From NCBI GenBank assembly GCA_902778115.1, contig CACYWG010000014.1, positions 1 to 50,410 of the forward strand: a stretch of 50,410 bases of DNA, given 5' to 3'. A program made the position numbers and the translations under genes. Positions 39,084 to 47,590 of this stretch are shown one piece after another. The notes below the pieces were generated by a model that saw only the letters and a program-made list of their open reading frames with translations, searched no databases and had not been told where the DNA came from. The stretch is from Oscillospiraceae bacterium (lineage in GTDB: Bacteria; Bacillota; Clostridia; Oscillospirales; Oscillospiraceae). Each line of letters starts with the position of its first letter. Within the stretch, counting starts at the first letter, position 1.

Positions 39084-41240
39084 ATGAGCAAAAGCGAACA
39101 GAAGAACAAAAGCGAACAGAAGAATAAGAAAGCGCCGCTGGCGGCCAGACTGGCCCGGGCGACCGTCACCGTGACGGCGGACGCCGTCTCCGGTGTTTTG
39201 ACCACGGCTCTGAAGGTCGTCGGCTCCGTGATCCTCAGCCTGATCCTCGCAGGGCTGCTGTTTACTCTGATCTTTGCCTATTATGTGAAGAGCAGCCTCG
39301 CGCCGACGCTCTCCATCTCGCTGGAGGATTATCAGCTCAGCGAATCCGGCGCCATCTACTATCAGGACGCTGCGGGCATCTGGCAGGAGCTGGCCATGCT
39401 GCCGGCCGACCAGGACCGCATCTGGGTGGAGTACGAGGACATCCCCTGGTACATGGAAAAGGCCGTCGTGGCCATCGAGGACAAGCGCTTCTACGAGCAC
39501 AAGGGCGTGGACTGGTACCGCACGGCGGGCGCCTTCGTGCACATGTTCGCACAGATGGACAACAACTTCGGCGGCTCGACCATCACCCAGCAGCTCATCA
39601 AGAACCTGACCGGGCACGACGACGTGACCGTGCAGAGAAAGCTCGCGGAGATCTTCTCGGCGCTGGAGCTGGAGAAGAACTATGACAAGCAGGAGATCAT
39701 GCTCTGGTACCTCAACGCGGTCTACTTCGGCGAGGGCTGCTACGGCGTGCAGACCGCGGCACACACTTACTTCGGCAAGGACGTGAAGGACCTGACCCTG
39801 GCCCAGGCCGCGGCCATCGTCGGCATCACGAATCTGCCGACGAAATACGATCCCTTCTATGACGAGCAGGCCAACAAGGAACGGCAGGAGACCATCCTGC
39901 GCGAGATGTATCAGCAGGGCTACATCGACTACGACACCTACATCGACGCGGTCAACGAGGACATCGCCAGCACCTTCGTCCGCAGCCCCGGCGAGATGAA
40001 GAAGCAGGAGATCTACAGCTACTACACCGAGGTCGTCATCAGCGACGTGATCACCGACCTGATGAACGAAAAGCAGATCAGCCGCGAGACGGCCCGCCAT
40101 CTGCTCTATAACAGCGGCTACAAGATCTACTGCTGCCTGGATCCGAATATCCAGGCGATCGTGGACTCCGTGTACACCGATCCGGAGCAGATCCCCTATA
40201 CCTGGGGCTCGAAGCAGCAGCTGCAGAGCTCGATCGTCATCATGGAGCCGCATACCGGCAAGATCGTCGCGCTGTGCGGCGGCGTGGGCGAGAAGAACGC
40301 CAACTTCGCCCTCAACCGCGTCTATTCGCAGCGCGCCCCCGGCTCGTCCTTCAAGCCGATCTCGGCCTACGGCCCGGCGGTGGAGCTGTACGGCATGACG
40401 CCGAACACCCTGGTGGACGACGATGAGAAGATGCATCTGCGCGGCACCAGCTGGTACCCGCACAACGACGACTACTCGCATCAGGGCGTCATCACGATCC
40501 TGGAAGCGCTGACGAGCTCGCTCAATACCGTCGCGGCGCAGATCGTCGACAAGCTCGGTCCGGAGACCTGCTACCACTACCTGCAGGATAAGCTGGGCGT
40601 GACGAGCCTGGTGCCCGACGACGCCTCCTATGCGCCGATGGCGCTGGGCCAGCTGACCAACGGCATCACCACCCGCGAAATGGCGCAGGCCTTTTCCTCC
40701 TTCGCCAACGACGGCATCTTCACCTACTCCCGGACCTATACGCTGGTGACCGACAGCCACGGCAACGTGGTGCTGGACAACCAGCCGCGCACGATCGTGG
40801 CCTTCTCTCCCAACACCGCGCATGTGATGACCTATATGCTGCAGTGCGCCGCGCGCTGGGGCACGGGCTATGAGGCCTGGATCGGCAATATGCCGGTCGC
40901 CGGCAAGACCGGCACCTCCGAGAGCAGCTACGACCGCTGGTTCGTCGGCGTTACGCCCTACTACAGCTGCGCGATCTGGACCGGCTACGATACGCCGGAG
41001 CGCATCAACGTCAACGGCAACCCGGCCTCGCAGCTGTTCAAGAAGATCATGCAGCCCATCCATGAGGGCCTGCCCTGGCAGGACTTCACCTGGCCGTATA
41101 TCGGCGGCGACAACCGTATGTTCGGCAACCTGGAGGAGAAAAAGGAAGAGCAGGAGCGCAAGAAGAAGGAAGAGGAAGAGCGCAAGAAGCAGGAAGAAGA
41201 GGCCAAGCAGCAGGCCGAGGCCGAGGCTGCGGCCGGTTGA
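39084..41240 (+). CDS. Penicillin-binding protein 1A (bifunctional transglycosylase/transpeptidase)
   Basis: A 718-residue class A PBP that polymerises and crosslinks peptidoglycan outside the membrane. A basic cytoplasmic tail with two SEQKNK repeats leads to one membrane helix (about 40-65). The GT51 domain has EDKRFYEHKGVDWYR and GGSTITQQLIKN. The transpeptidase domain has PGSSFKPIS (active-site SxxK), SSLN (SxN) and KTGTSE (KTG). The last 35 residues are a Lys/Glu coiled coil (EEKKEEQERKKKEEEERKK). ATG 39084 follows GGGGAGGG; the upstream frame is not used. Single gene. Confidence 0.95.
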   Translation: MSKSEQKNKSEQKNKKAPLAARLARATVTVTADAVSGVLTTALKVVGSVILSLILAGLLFTLIFAYYVKSSLAPTLSISLEDYQLSESGAIYYQDAAGIWQELAMLPADQDRIWVEYEDIPWYMEKAVVAIEDKRFYEHKGVDWYRTAGAFVHMFAQMDNNFGGSTITQQLIKNLTGHDDVTVQRKLAEIFSALELEKNYDKQEIMLWYLNAVYFGEGCYGVQTAAHTYFGKDVKDLTLAQAAAIVGITNLPTKYDPFYDEQANKERQETILREMYQQGYIDYDTYIDAVNEDIASTFVRSPGEMKKQEIYSYYTEVVISDVITDLMNEKQISRETARHLLYNSGYKIYCCLDPNIQAIVDSVYTDPEQIPYTWGSKQQLQSSIVIMEPHTGKIVALCGGVGEKNANFALNRVYSQRAPGSSFKPISAYGPAVELYGMTPNTLVDDDEKMHLRGTSWYPHNDDYSHQGVITILEALTSSLNTVAAQIVDKLGPETCYHYLQDKLGVTSLVPDDASYAPMALGQLTNGITTREMAQAFSSFANDGIFTYSRTYTLVTDSHGNVVLDNQPRTIVAFSPNTAHVMTYMLQCAARWGTGYEAWIGNMPVAGKTGTSESSYDRWFVGVTPYYSCAIWTGYDTPERINVNGNPASQLFKKIMQPIHEGLPWQDFTWPYIGGDNRMFGNLEEKKEEQERKKKEEEERKKQEEEAKQQAEAEAAAG

Positions 41241-41316
41241 CAGGCAAAAAAGGGGAGGAGAAGCAGGTCATTTCTGCCATTTTCTTCCCCGGAACGGCCG
41301 AAACCGGCCCCATGGC

Positions 41317-41345
41317 TTGACAAAAAGAATTCATTGTGTTACATT
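41317..41345 (+). promoter_or_regulatory. Sigma-A promoter
   Basis: TTGACA (41317-41322), 17-base spacer, TACATT (41340-41345), 28 bases before ATG 41373. Confidence 0.78.
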
Positions 41346-41372
41346 TTGATTACATTGACGGAGGTGCGATTC

Positions 41373-41654
41373 ATGGCTAAAGCATTGGAGTATAAGGGAC
41401 ACCCTCTCCAAAGGAAGGACAACATCATCTATTACGGCAGCTTTGCGGACAAATACATCATCATGATGCAGATCCTGGACACCAAAAAGGTGAAGGATCT
41501 GGACGTGGCGACCAAGGTATCCGTTCAGCTGCAGCTGACAGACCCGTCCATCAAGTCGCGTGACCGCGTGGTCAAAAAGAGCGAAAAGGACAGCCTGTAC
41601 GCCGCGATCGATGTTGCCGCCGTCTGGCTTGAGCGCGCGTTAGCCTCCAGATAA
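41373..41654 (+). CDS. Conserved-looking small protein of unknown function
   Basis: A 93-residue soluble protein that I do not recognise. It shows a strand-rich first half (YKGHPLQRKDNIIYYGSFAD, YIIMMQILDTKKVKDLDVAT), a strand KVSVQLQLTDP, and a C-terminal helix (DSLYAAIDVAAVWLERALAS). It has a consensus promoter and a strong SD (GGAGGTG), so it is a well expressed, real gene. The NlpC/P60 gene follows 54 bases downstream and may share its transcript. Confidence 0.82.
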   Translation: MAKALEYKGHPLQRKDNIIYYGSFADKYIIMMQILDTKKVKDLDVATKVSVQLQLTDPSIKSRDRVVKKSEKDSLYAAIDVAAVWLERALASR

Positions 41655-41708
41655 GGGCCTGTTCTCCGCGAACAGCTCTGCGAATATAGAAAAAAGGATC
41701 TGTTTCAT

Positions 41709-43922
41709 ATGAGAAAGACGATTCTCCGGACGCTGATCCTCACGGTCCTGCTGTTCACGCTGCTCTCCGCGACCGCTTATGCGGAGACCGCAACGCTGAC
41801 CGGCGATGACGTGAACCTGCGTTCCGGCCCGGGCATGAATTATGAAGTGCTCGGCTGCTTTGAGAAGGGCACGGAGGTCACCGTGCACGACCGCTCCAAT
41901 GCCGAATGGGTTTCGGTCACGGTCAACGGCGTGCGGGGCTTCATGTCCTCCAGCTACCTCAGCGTCAGCGGCGGTGAGAAGACCGTTCGGCCGGCTGAGA
42001 CCGGCAGCGAGGACGGCGAAAAGGGCTACATCAACGCGATGTACGTCCGCTTCCGCTCCGGCGCTTCGGAAGAGGCTTCGATCCTGGGCGAGTACAACAG
42101 CGGCACGCCCCTGACCATCACCGGAACGACCGGGGATTGGACGGCGGCCATCATCAACGGCACCAGCGGCTATGTTTACAGCGGCTATGTCACACGCGGC
42201 ACGCCGCCCGCCGCACAGCAGTCTGAGCCGCAGGCGACGAGCGCGTCTGCCGGCGACGGCACGAACGCCGTGCTGATCAAGGACGACGTCTATCTGTTCA
42301 ACGGACCCAGCTTCTACAGCGACATCCGCGGCGCCTTCAACAAGGGCGAGCGCCTGACCGTCAGCAGCGTCGACGGCGACTGGGCCACGGTCATCATCCA
42401 GGGCTATCCCGGCTATATGTTCAAGGATAATATCTCCCTGGACAGCAACCCGACCCCGACGCCCGCGCCGACGGCGGCTCCGCAGCCGACGCCGACCCCG
42501 GCACCGACTCCGAGCCCCGCGCCGGCGGCTCCTTCCGACGGGACGAACGCGGTGCTGATCAAGGATGACGTTTATCTGTTTGAGACCGCCTCCTTCTACA
42601 GCACGGTCAAGGGTGCCTTCAACAAGGGCGAGCGCCTGACCGTCAGCGAGGTGAACGGCGACTGGGCCACGGTCAGTATCTACGGCTATCCCGGCTACAT
42701 GTACAAAGCAAACATCAGTCTGGACAGCAACCCGACCCCGACGCCCGCGCCGACCCAGGCTCCTGCGCCGACTCCGACGCCTGCGCCGCAGCCGACGCCG
42801 ACCCCGGCGCCTGTCAATGACGGCACGAACGCCGTGCTGTGCAAGGACGACGTCTACCTGTTCAACGGACCCAGCTTCTACAGCGATATCAGGGGCGCCT
42901 TCAACAAGGGCGAGCGCCTGACCGTCAACAGTGTCAGCGGCGACTGGGCCACCGTCATCATTCAGGGCTATCCCGGCTACATATACATTGAGAATATCAC
43001 CAGGGACAGCGAAGCGAAGCCGAGCCCCACGCCCGTTCCGGCGACTGCGGACAGCAAGAGCGGCGTTGTGAACGCGGATCATGTGCATCTGCGCAGCGAG
43101 CCCAGCACCAGCAGCGCGATCAAGGGCATTTTCAACAAGAACGCCAGCCTGACGATCACCGGCACCACCGGCGACTGGGTCGCCGTGACGATCCAGGGTA
43201 TGCAGGGCTATATCTATAAGGACTATGTGACCGCCAATGAGACCCCGGCTCCCACGCCCACCCCGGCGCCGACGCCCACTCCCGCGCCTTCGTCCGAAGA
43301 GGAAGGCTACATCAAGGGCAATAACGTGCGCATGCGCGCTGAGCCCTCGATGAACGGCGAGATCCTGGGCGAGTACTTCGCCGGCACCAAGCTCACCATC
43401 ACCGGCACCTCCGGCGACTGGACCGCCGTGCGCATCAATGGCAAAAACGGCTACGTCTACAGCACTTACGTCGGCAAGGGCGAGATCACCGTTCCCGAAA
43501 ATCCGGTCGACGCCTATGACGAAGGCGTGCAGATGGCAAACTTCGCGCTGCAGTATGTGGGCTATCCCTATGTCTGGGCAGGCAAGAGCCCCGATGTTGG
43601 CTTCGACTGCTCGGGCCTGGCCTACTATACCTACACCCACTTCGGCTACAACATGTACCGCGTGGCCAACGACCAGACCCGCAACGGCGTGCATGTGGAC
43701 GCCGCCAACCTGCAGCCCGGCGACCTGCTCTGCTTCTACTCCGGCGGCAGCTACGTCGGCCATGTGGGCATCTACATCGGCGACGGGCGCTTTGTCCACG
43801 CCTCGACCTACACCACCGGTGTCATCATTTCCGAGCTCAGCGGCTACTACACCAACCGCGGCTTTGAGGCCCGCCGCATCGCCGGCACCGCCAAGGACGG
43901 CCCGGGCGTCGACCTCGACTGA
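41709..43922 (+). CDS. Secreted NlpC/P60 peptidoglycan hydrolase with seven SH3b domains
   Basis: A 737-residue secreted wall hydrolase. Signal peptide 1-25 (ATAYA|E). Seven bacterial SH3 domains start at about 27, 104, 183, 277, 371, 445 and 535; Pro-Thr linkers (PTPTPAP) separate domains 3-7. The C-terminal NlpC/P60 cysteine peptidase (about 610-725) has Cys634 (FDCSGLAYY), His685 (HVGIYIGDG) and His697 (FVHAST), the normal catalytic set that cuts stem peptides. Domains 3-5 are tandem copies of exactly 94 codons in which the LRxGP motif has become LFNGP or LFETA. Terminator at 43937-43968. Confidence 0.94.
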   Translation: MRKTILRTLILTVLLFTLLSATAYAETATLTGDDVNLRSGPGMNYEVLGCFEKGTEVTVHDRSNAEWVSVTVNGVRGFMSSSYLSVSGGEKTVRPAETGSEDGEKGYINAMYVRFRSGASEEASILGEYNSGTPLTITGTTGDWTAAIINGTSGYVYSGYVTRGTPPAAQQSEPQATSASAGDGTNAVLIKDDVYLFNGPSFYSDIRGAFNKGERLTVSSVDGDWATVIIQGYPGYMFKDNISLDSNPTPTPAPTAAPQPTPTPAPTPSPAPAAPSDGTNAVLIKDDVYLFETASFYSTVKGAFNKGERLTVSEVNGDWATVSIYGYPGYMYKANISLDSNPTPTPAPTQAPAPTPTPAPQPTPTPAPVNDGTNAVLCKDDVYLFNGPSFYSDIRGAFNKGERLTVNSVSGDWATVIIQGYPGYIYIENITRDSEAKPSPTPVPATADSKSGVVNADHVHLRSEPSTSSAIKGIFNKNASLTITGTTGDWVAVTIQGMQGYIYKDYVTANETPAPTPTPAPTPTPAPSSEEEGYIKGNNVRMRAEPSMNGEILGEYFAGTKLTITGTSGDWTAVRINGKNGYVYSTYVGKGEITVPENPVDAYDEGVQMANFALQYVGYPYVWAGKSPDVGFDCSGLAYYTYTHFGYNMYRVANDQTRNGVHVDAANLQPGDLLCFYSGGSYVGHVGIYIGDGRFVHASTYTTGVIISELSGYYTNRGFEARRIAGTAKDGPGVDLD
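42255..43100 (+). repeat. 282-bp tandem repeats within the NlpC/P60 gene
   Basis: Units begin at 42255, 42537 and 42819, each 282 bp (94 codons: SH3 domain plus PT linker). Units 1 and 3 are nearly identical in their SH3 part; unit 2 differs more. The third copy loses similarity after about 42990. Confidence 0.85.
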
Positions 43923-43936
43923 GATCACAGATCATG

Positions 43937-43969
43937 AAAAACACCTCCGCTCTGGCGGAGGTGTTTTTG
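43937..43969 (+). terminator. Terminator of the NlpC/P60 gene
   Basis: AAAAACACCTCCGC (43937-43950) pairs with GCGGAGGTGTTTTT (43955-43968), loop TCTG. Confidence 0.93.
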
Positions 43970-44049
43970 CGCAATGCAGGGAAAAACGCCGAAAAGTCCT
44001 TGCCTCCGGGCGGCGGCGGGGGTATCATGGGGACAGAGGAGGCGATACA

Positions 44050-44409
44050 ATGACGAAAAGGAAAAAGCTGGCCCTGCTGAAACAGGGTGCGAAGCTCCTG
44101 GAGCCGCTGCTGCGCGAGGAAGCGGCGCTGATCCCGGCAGCGGGCCGGGTGATCGGCAAAAAAGGCTCGGAAAGCGTTCCGCTGGTACTGCCGCTGCAGC
44201 AGATCAAAAAGTACGGGCTGCTGGCCGGCGGCGGGCTGCTCGGTGTATCCGTTCTCGGCAGCGCGGTGCGTACGGCGAGCTATCGGGCGGCAGTGTCCCG
44301 GGAACTGAAAAAGCAGCTCAGGCCCATCCACGAAAAGCTCGACCGACTGGAAAAGGAAAACGCCGAGCTGAAAGCGGAGCTGGAACAAGAACGCAAAAAG
44401 AACAGATAA
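44050..44409 (+). CDS. Small membrane-associated coiled-coil protein, unknown
   Basis: A 119-residue protein that I do not recognise. A basic N-terminus (MTKRKKLALLKQGAKLLEPL) leads to a weakly hydrophobic helix (about 55-74, YGLLAGGGLLGVSVLGSAV) and a highly charged coiled coil (about 82-119, LRPIHEKLDRLEKENAELKA). This could be a membrane-tethered scaffold. GAGGAGG is the SD. It is a single gene with a terminator that overlaps its stop codon. Confidence 0.78.
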   Translation: MTKRKKLALLKQGAKLLEPLLREEAALIPAAGRVIGKKGSESVPLVLPLQQIKKYGLLAGGGLLGVSVLGSAVRTASYRAAVSRELKKQLRPIHEKLDRLEKENAELKAELEQERKKNR

Positions 44410-44430
44410 GCGATCGCTTATCTGTTCTTT
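44397..44430. terminator. Bidirectional terminator (perfect 34-bp palindrome)
   Basis: 44397-44413 and 44414-44430 are perfect reverse complements (arms of 17 bases, A-rich start and T-rich end). It overlaps the stop of the coiled-coil gene and lies 4 bases from the stop of the convergent gene. Confidence 0.92.
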
Positions 44431-44433
44431 CAT

Positions 44434-45297
44434 TTAGAACAAAGAGATCTGCTCGTATTTCTCCGGAAACTCGCGCAGATAGGCAAAGCAGGCCTCCGGC
44501 CCTTCAAGGATTCCGCGGGCGGCGCAGGTCTCGCGGATGATGCGGCAGAGGGAGGCGTTATGGGGGCTGGGCAGCTCGTAGTCCAGGCCGTAGCGCTCGA
44601 TATATTCGCCCTTCAGCCCGGGGAAGTGCCGGTCAAGCGCGGCGAAATAATACTCCCGGTCGCCCTCTCGCAGGGTCAGGCCCATGCCGAAATGGATGAC
44701 GCCCTTCACGCCGGCCTCAGCACAGATAGAAAGCAGGCCGCGGATATTCTCCTCCGTGTCGTTGAGAAAGGGCAGGATCGGCGTCAGCCAGACGACGGTG
44801 GGGATGCCCTCGTCACGGAGAACGCGCAGCGCCCGCGCCCGTTCGGCGGTCGTCTCGACGTTCGGCTCAACGATCCGGCAGAGCCTTTCGTCGCAGGTGG
44901 TCAGCGTCATCTGCACGACGGCCTTCGTTTTGCGGTTGATCGCCTTCAGCAGATCCAGATCCCGCAGCACGCGGGTGGATTTGGTCTGCACGGTCGCGCC
45001 GAAGCCGTAGCGCTCGATGATCTCCAGGCAGCGCCGGGTCAGGCCGAGCTGCAGCTCCAGCGGCTGATAGGGGTCGCTCATCGCACCGGTGGCGATCATG
45101 CAGGGGCGGCGCTTGCTGCGCAGCGCCTGCTCCAGCAGCTCCGGCGCGTTTTCCTTGACCTCGACGTCCTCAAATTCGTGGGTGAAGCCGTAGCACTTGC
45201 TGCGGCTGTCGCAGTAGATGCAGCCGTGGGTGCAGCCGCGGTAGATATTCATGCCGTTTTGCGGCGAAAGAATGCTCTTTGCCCGGACGAAATGCAC
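44434..45297 (-). CDS. SPL-like radical SAM protein
   Basis: A 287-residue radical SAM protein of the Rv2578c/SplB-like group often annotated as a DNA repair photolyase; its reaction is not known. The cluster motif is YRGCTHGCIYCDSRSKCYGF (CxxxCxxC), then TGAMSDPYQPLE, a RYGFGATVQTKSTRVLRDLD stretch, and QMTLTTCDERLCRIVEPN. It lacks the C-terminal cysteine environment of true SplB. The start is uncertain between GTG 45306 and GTG 45297; the latter has the better spacing from AGGAGGTG. It has its own promoter, divergent from the hotdog gene. Confidence 0.88.
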   Translation of the reverse strand: MHFVRAKSILSPQNGMNIYRGCTHGCIYCDSRSKCYGFTHEFEDVEVKENAPELLEQALRSKRRPCMIATGAMSDPYQPLELQLGLTRRCLEIIERYGFGATVQTKSTRVLRDLDLLKAINRKTKAVVQMTLTTCDERLCRIVEPNVETTAERARALRVLRDEGIPTVVWLTPILPFLNDTEENIRGLLSICAEAGVKGVIHFGMGLTLREGDREYYFAALDRHFPGLKGEYIERYGLDYELPSPHNASLCRIIRETCAARGILEGPEACFAYLREFPEKYEQISLF

Positions 45298-45317
45298 GCG
45301 CCTCACCTCCTGATGCC

Positions 45318-45346
45318 ATTATACGATACGTCCGCGCCGCGGACAA
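45318..45346 (-). promoter_or_regulatory. Sigma-A promoter of the SPL-like gene
   Basis: Minus strand: TTGTCC (45346-45341), 17-base spacer, TATAAT (45323-45318). Confidence 0.72.
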
Positions 45347-45376
45347 GACGATTTTTCTGGCTTTTTTCACAGATTA

Positions 45377-45385
45377 TGATATAAT
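45377..45385 (+). promoter_or_regulatory. Extended -10 promoter of the hotdog-Smr-TraX operon
   Basis: TGATATAAT, the same extended -10 sequence as at 38981; no clear -35 box. Confidence 0.6.
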
Positions 45386-45416
45386 TACTCTGTTATGCAC
45401 GATGGGAGGGATCCTT

Positions 45417-45812
45417 ATGGATGAGGCAACGACAAAACGGATCGAGGGCCGGATCTTCGATCGCTTCGGCATCCGCTATCTGCGCGCGGAAAACGGCGAG
45501 GCGGAGGCGGAGATCGAGCTGCGCGAGGCGGATTTCAACGCCATGGGTCTGCCCTTCGGCGGGATCATGTTCAATCTGGCCGACTGCACGGCGGGCGCCG
45601 CGCACCGGAGCCTCGGCTGCATCGGCATGACGCTCAGCAGCGAGTCGCGCTTTCTGCGCGGCGTGCGGGATGCGAAAAAGCTGGTCTGCCGCGCGAAGAG
45701 CCGCAAGGCAGGGAAGACCCTCGGCTTCGTCGACGCCTCGGTCGAGGATGAAAAGGGCACGGAGCTTGCGGCCTTCACCTTCACCTTCGTCAATTACCAT
45801 GGCAGCCTTTGA
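45417..45812 (+). CDS. PaaI-type hotdog thioesterase
   Basis: A 131-residue hotdog-fold protein of the PaaI/YdiI-like thioesterase family. Pattern: DFNAMGLPFGGIMFNLADCTAGAA, where the usual HGG is replaced by FGG and an acidic residue follows in the central helix, then LGCIGMTLSSESRFLRGV and AKSRKAGKTLGFVDASVEDE. It would cleave acyl-CoA thioesters; the substrate is unknown. ATG 45417 follows GGGAGGGA. The Smr gene starts inside its end (14-base overlap). Confidence 0.88.
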   Translation: MDEATTKRIEGRIFDRFGIRYLRAENGEAEAEIELREADFNAMGLPFGGIMFNLADCTAGAAHRSLGCIGMTLSSESRFLRGVRDAKKLVCRAKSRKAGKTLGFVDASVEDEKGTELAAFTFTFVNYHGSL

Positions 45813-46041
45813 AGAGATCGACGTCCACAACATGACGCGCCAGCAGGCGATCACCGCCATCGACGCGCGTCTGCGACGCTGCAGGGGAGACGTCTACCGC
45901 CTGCGCGTCATCCACGGCTATCACGGCGGCACCGTGCTGCGCGACGCGGTGCGCAGGCACTACACCGGGCACGAAAAAGTGCTCCGGATCGAGCTGGGAC
46001 TGAATCAGGGCGAGACGGACCTGATCCTGCGGGAGCTGTAA
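45799..46041 (+). CDS. Small Smr-domain protein
   Basis: An 80-residue protein that is almost only an Smr domain, as found at the C-terminus of MutS2 where it nicks DNA or cleaves stalled mRNA. Motifs: the DLH-like start IDVHNMTRQQAITAID, then RLRVIHGYHGGTVLRDAVRRH (HGxGxG-LR type, with HGYHGG). The middle DxH motif reads DVH. Starts at ATG 45799 within the thioesterase gene, without its own strong SD, so translation is coupled. Whether it acts as a nuclease is not known. Confidence 0.85.
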   Translation: MAAFEEIDVHNMTRQQAITAIDARLRRCRGDVYRLRVIHGYHGGTVLRDAVRRHYTGHEKVLRIELGLNQGETDLILREL

Positions 46042-46052
46042 AAGGAGTTTTT

Positions 46053-46808
46053 ATGGAACTGAGCGAAAAGAGAGGCGTTCCCGGAAGCGTGCTCAAATGG
46101 GTCGCGATCATCACGATGCTGATCGACCATATCGGCGTGGTGCTGCTCTACGGCTGGGCGAAATACCGCCATTTCTGGGGCCCGGGGATCGAGAGCCTGA
46201 ACTTTTACTATATTGTCCGCAGCATCGGCCGCCTGGGCTTCCCGCTGTTCTGCTTTCTGCTGGCGGAGGGCTTCGTCCACACGCGCAGCCGCGGGAAATA
46301 CCTGCTGCGCCTGTTTATCTTTGCGCTGATCTCCGAGCTTCCCTTTGACCGGGCCTTCTGGAGCGGTTGGGTGGACCTGGGGCACCAGAACGTCTTTTTC
46401 ACGCTCTCGCTCGGCCTGCTTGCCGCGATGCTGTGGGACATGCTGACGCAGGGCGGCGGGGACTGTCCGCCCTGGCGGGGGATCGCGGCCATCGGCTGCG
46501 CGATCGCGCTCGGCGCGGCGGCGCATTATATGGAGACCGATTACGGCGCGATGGGCGTGGCGCTGATTTTGGTGATGGTCCTGCTGCGGGACAGGCCCTG
46601 GGTGCGCGACCTGGTCGCCGGCGGAGTGCTCGCCGCGATGATCCCCTTCGGCTCGCATTGGATCGAGCTGTTCGGCGTGCTGGCCTTCCCGCTGTTCCAC
46701 CTTTATAACGGGCAGCGCGGCCGGCAGAGCAAGTACTTTTTCTATGTTTTTTACCCGGCGCATCTTCTGCTGCTGGCTCTGATCGCGCGGCTGCTGTTCC
46801 GGGCCTGA
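46053..46808 (+). CDS. TraX-family membrane protein
   Basis: A 251-residue polytopic membrane protein (about seven helices) of the TraX family. TraX acetylates F-pilin in E. coli; chromosomal Firmicutes homologs like this one occur without transfer genes and probably acetylate another surface molecule. Signatures: LKWVAIITMLIDHIGVVLL (the conserved IDHIG), RSIGRLGFPLFCFLLAEGF, FALISELPFD and GHQNVFFTLSLG. AAAGGAG precedes the ATG, 11 bases after the Smr gene. No conjugation gene is near. Confidence 0.9.
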   Translation: MELSEKRGVPGSVLKWVAIITMLIDHIGVVLLYGWAKYRHFWGPGIESLNFYYIVRSIGRLGFPLFCFLLAEGFVHTRSRGKYLLRLFIFALISELPFDRAFWSGWVDLGHQNVFFTLSLGLLAAMLWDMLTQGGGDCPPWRGIAAIGCAIALGAAAHYMETDYGAMGVALILVMVLLRDRPWVRDLVAGGVLAAMIPFGSHWIELFGVLAFPLFHLYNGQRGRQSKYFFYVFYPAHLLLLALIARLLFRA

Positions 46809-46844
46809 GACAAAAGGGATTTTCAAATTTATCCACAAAAATCA

Positions 46845-46873
46845 TTGACTAATTTTGTGAATTATGCTATTAT
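46845..46873 (+). promoter_or_regulatory. Sigma-A promoter of the str operon
   Basis: TTGACT (46845-46850), 17-base spacer, TATTAT (46868-46873). The predicted leader is about 110 bases. Confidence 0.78.
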
Positions 46874-46929
46874 CCAATAGTTGCGGGGCATAACTGCGCC
46901 CAATTGCGCGGCTTGTGCCAAAATTCAAT

Positions 46930-46957
46930 AAAAAAGCAGCAATTATGCGGCTTTTTT
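46930..46957 (+). promoter_or_regulatory. Terminator-like hairpin in the rpsL leader
   Basis: AAAAAAGCAGC (46930-46940) pairs with GCGGCTTTTTT (46947-46957) with one A-G mismatch, loop AATTAT, ending in six T residues. It sits between the promoter and rpsL, so it may be an attenuator for the str operon. Confidence 0.6.
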
Positions 46958-46990
46958 ATAGATACAATGACGAAAGAAAGGAGGAAAACA

Positions 46991-47416
46991 ATGCCCACTT
47001 TTAACCAGCTGGTAAGGAAAGGCAGAGAGCAGGTCAGCTACAAGTCCACGTCTCCCGCGCTGCAGAAGGGAATGAACACCCTGAAGAACAAGGAGACCGA
47101 TCTGAGCTCCCCCCAGAAGAGAGGCGTCTGCACGGCGGTACGTACGTCCACCCCGAAGAAGCCGAACTCTGCTCTGCGTAAGATCGCCCGTGTCCGTCTG
47201 ACCAACGGTTACGAAGTCACCGCATACATCCCCGGTGTCGGCCACAACCTGCAGGAGCACTCTGTGGTCATGATCCGCGGCGGCCGTGTGAAGGACCTTC
47301 CTGGTGTCCGTTACCACATCATCCGCGGCACGCTGGACGCCCAGGGCGTCAACGGTCGTATGCAGGCCCGTTCCAAGTACGGTGCGAAGAGACCCAAGGC
47401 TGCGAAGAAGAAGTAA
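46991..47416 (+). CDS. rpsL: 30S ribosomal protein S12
   Basis: A 141-residue decoding-centre protein. Typical parts: [33 protein letters not shown] with the streptomycin-position lysine (TPKKPNSA), and [17 protein letters not shown]. It has a 17-residue insertion near residue 30 ([17 protein letters not shown]) that is usual in clostridial S12 and absent in E. coli (124 residues). The ATG at 46991 follows AAAGGAGG. The PKKP lysine suggests streptomycin sensitivity at this site. First gene of the str operon. Confidence 0.97.
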   Translation: MPTFNQLVRKGREQVSYKSTSPALQKGMNTLKNKETDLSSPQKRGVCTAVRTSTPKKPNSALRKIARVRLTNGYEVTAYIPGVGHNLQEHSVVMIRGGRVKDLPGVRYHIIRGTLDAQGVNGRMQARSKYGAKRPKAAKKK

Positions 47417-47590
47417 TCACGACTTACGCGGCAATTTGCCCTGCCGTTTATCTATATATCGGCAAACAGCGATCCGATCGCCTTCGGCGATGGAATCCCT
47501 GCCTGCCCTGGATAAACCTCGGGGCGCAACGGACATTTGAATATGTTCGAGTACCTGTGATTCCATTTTTTAATGAAGGAGGGAAGCAAC

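Noticed and set aside
38877..41063. A 728-codon open frame on the minus strand
   Set aside because: It is antisense to penicillin-binding protein 1A and shows only the usual Arg/Asp/Val/His-rich shadow composition.
42255..43100. Regular repeats that could be taken for a CRISPR array
   Set aside because: The period is 282 bp, in frame, and encodes SH3 domains; there are no short repeats with unique spacers.
41640..43928. A 762-codon open frame on the minus strand
   Set aside because: It is antisense to the SH3/NlpC-P60 gene; its apparent repeats mirror the SH3 repeats.
46053..46808. TraX as a sign of a conjugative element
   Set aside because: No relaxase, coupling protein or other transfer gene is present, and the flanks are housekeeping genes; TraX homologs are common on Firmicutes chromosomes.
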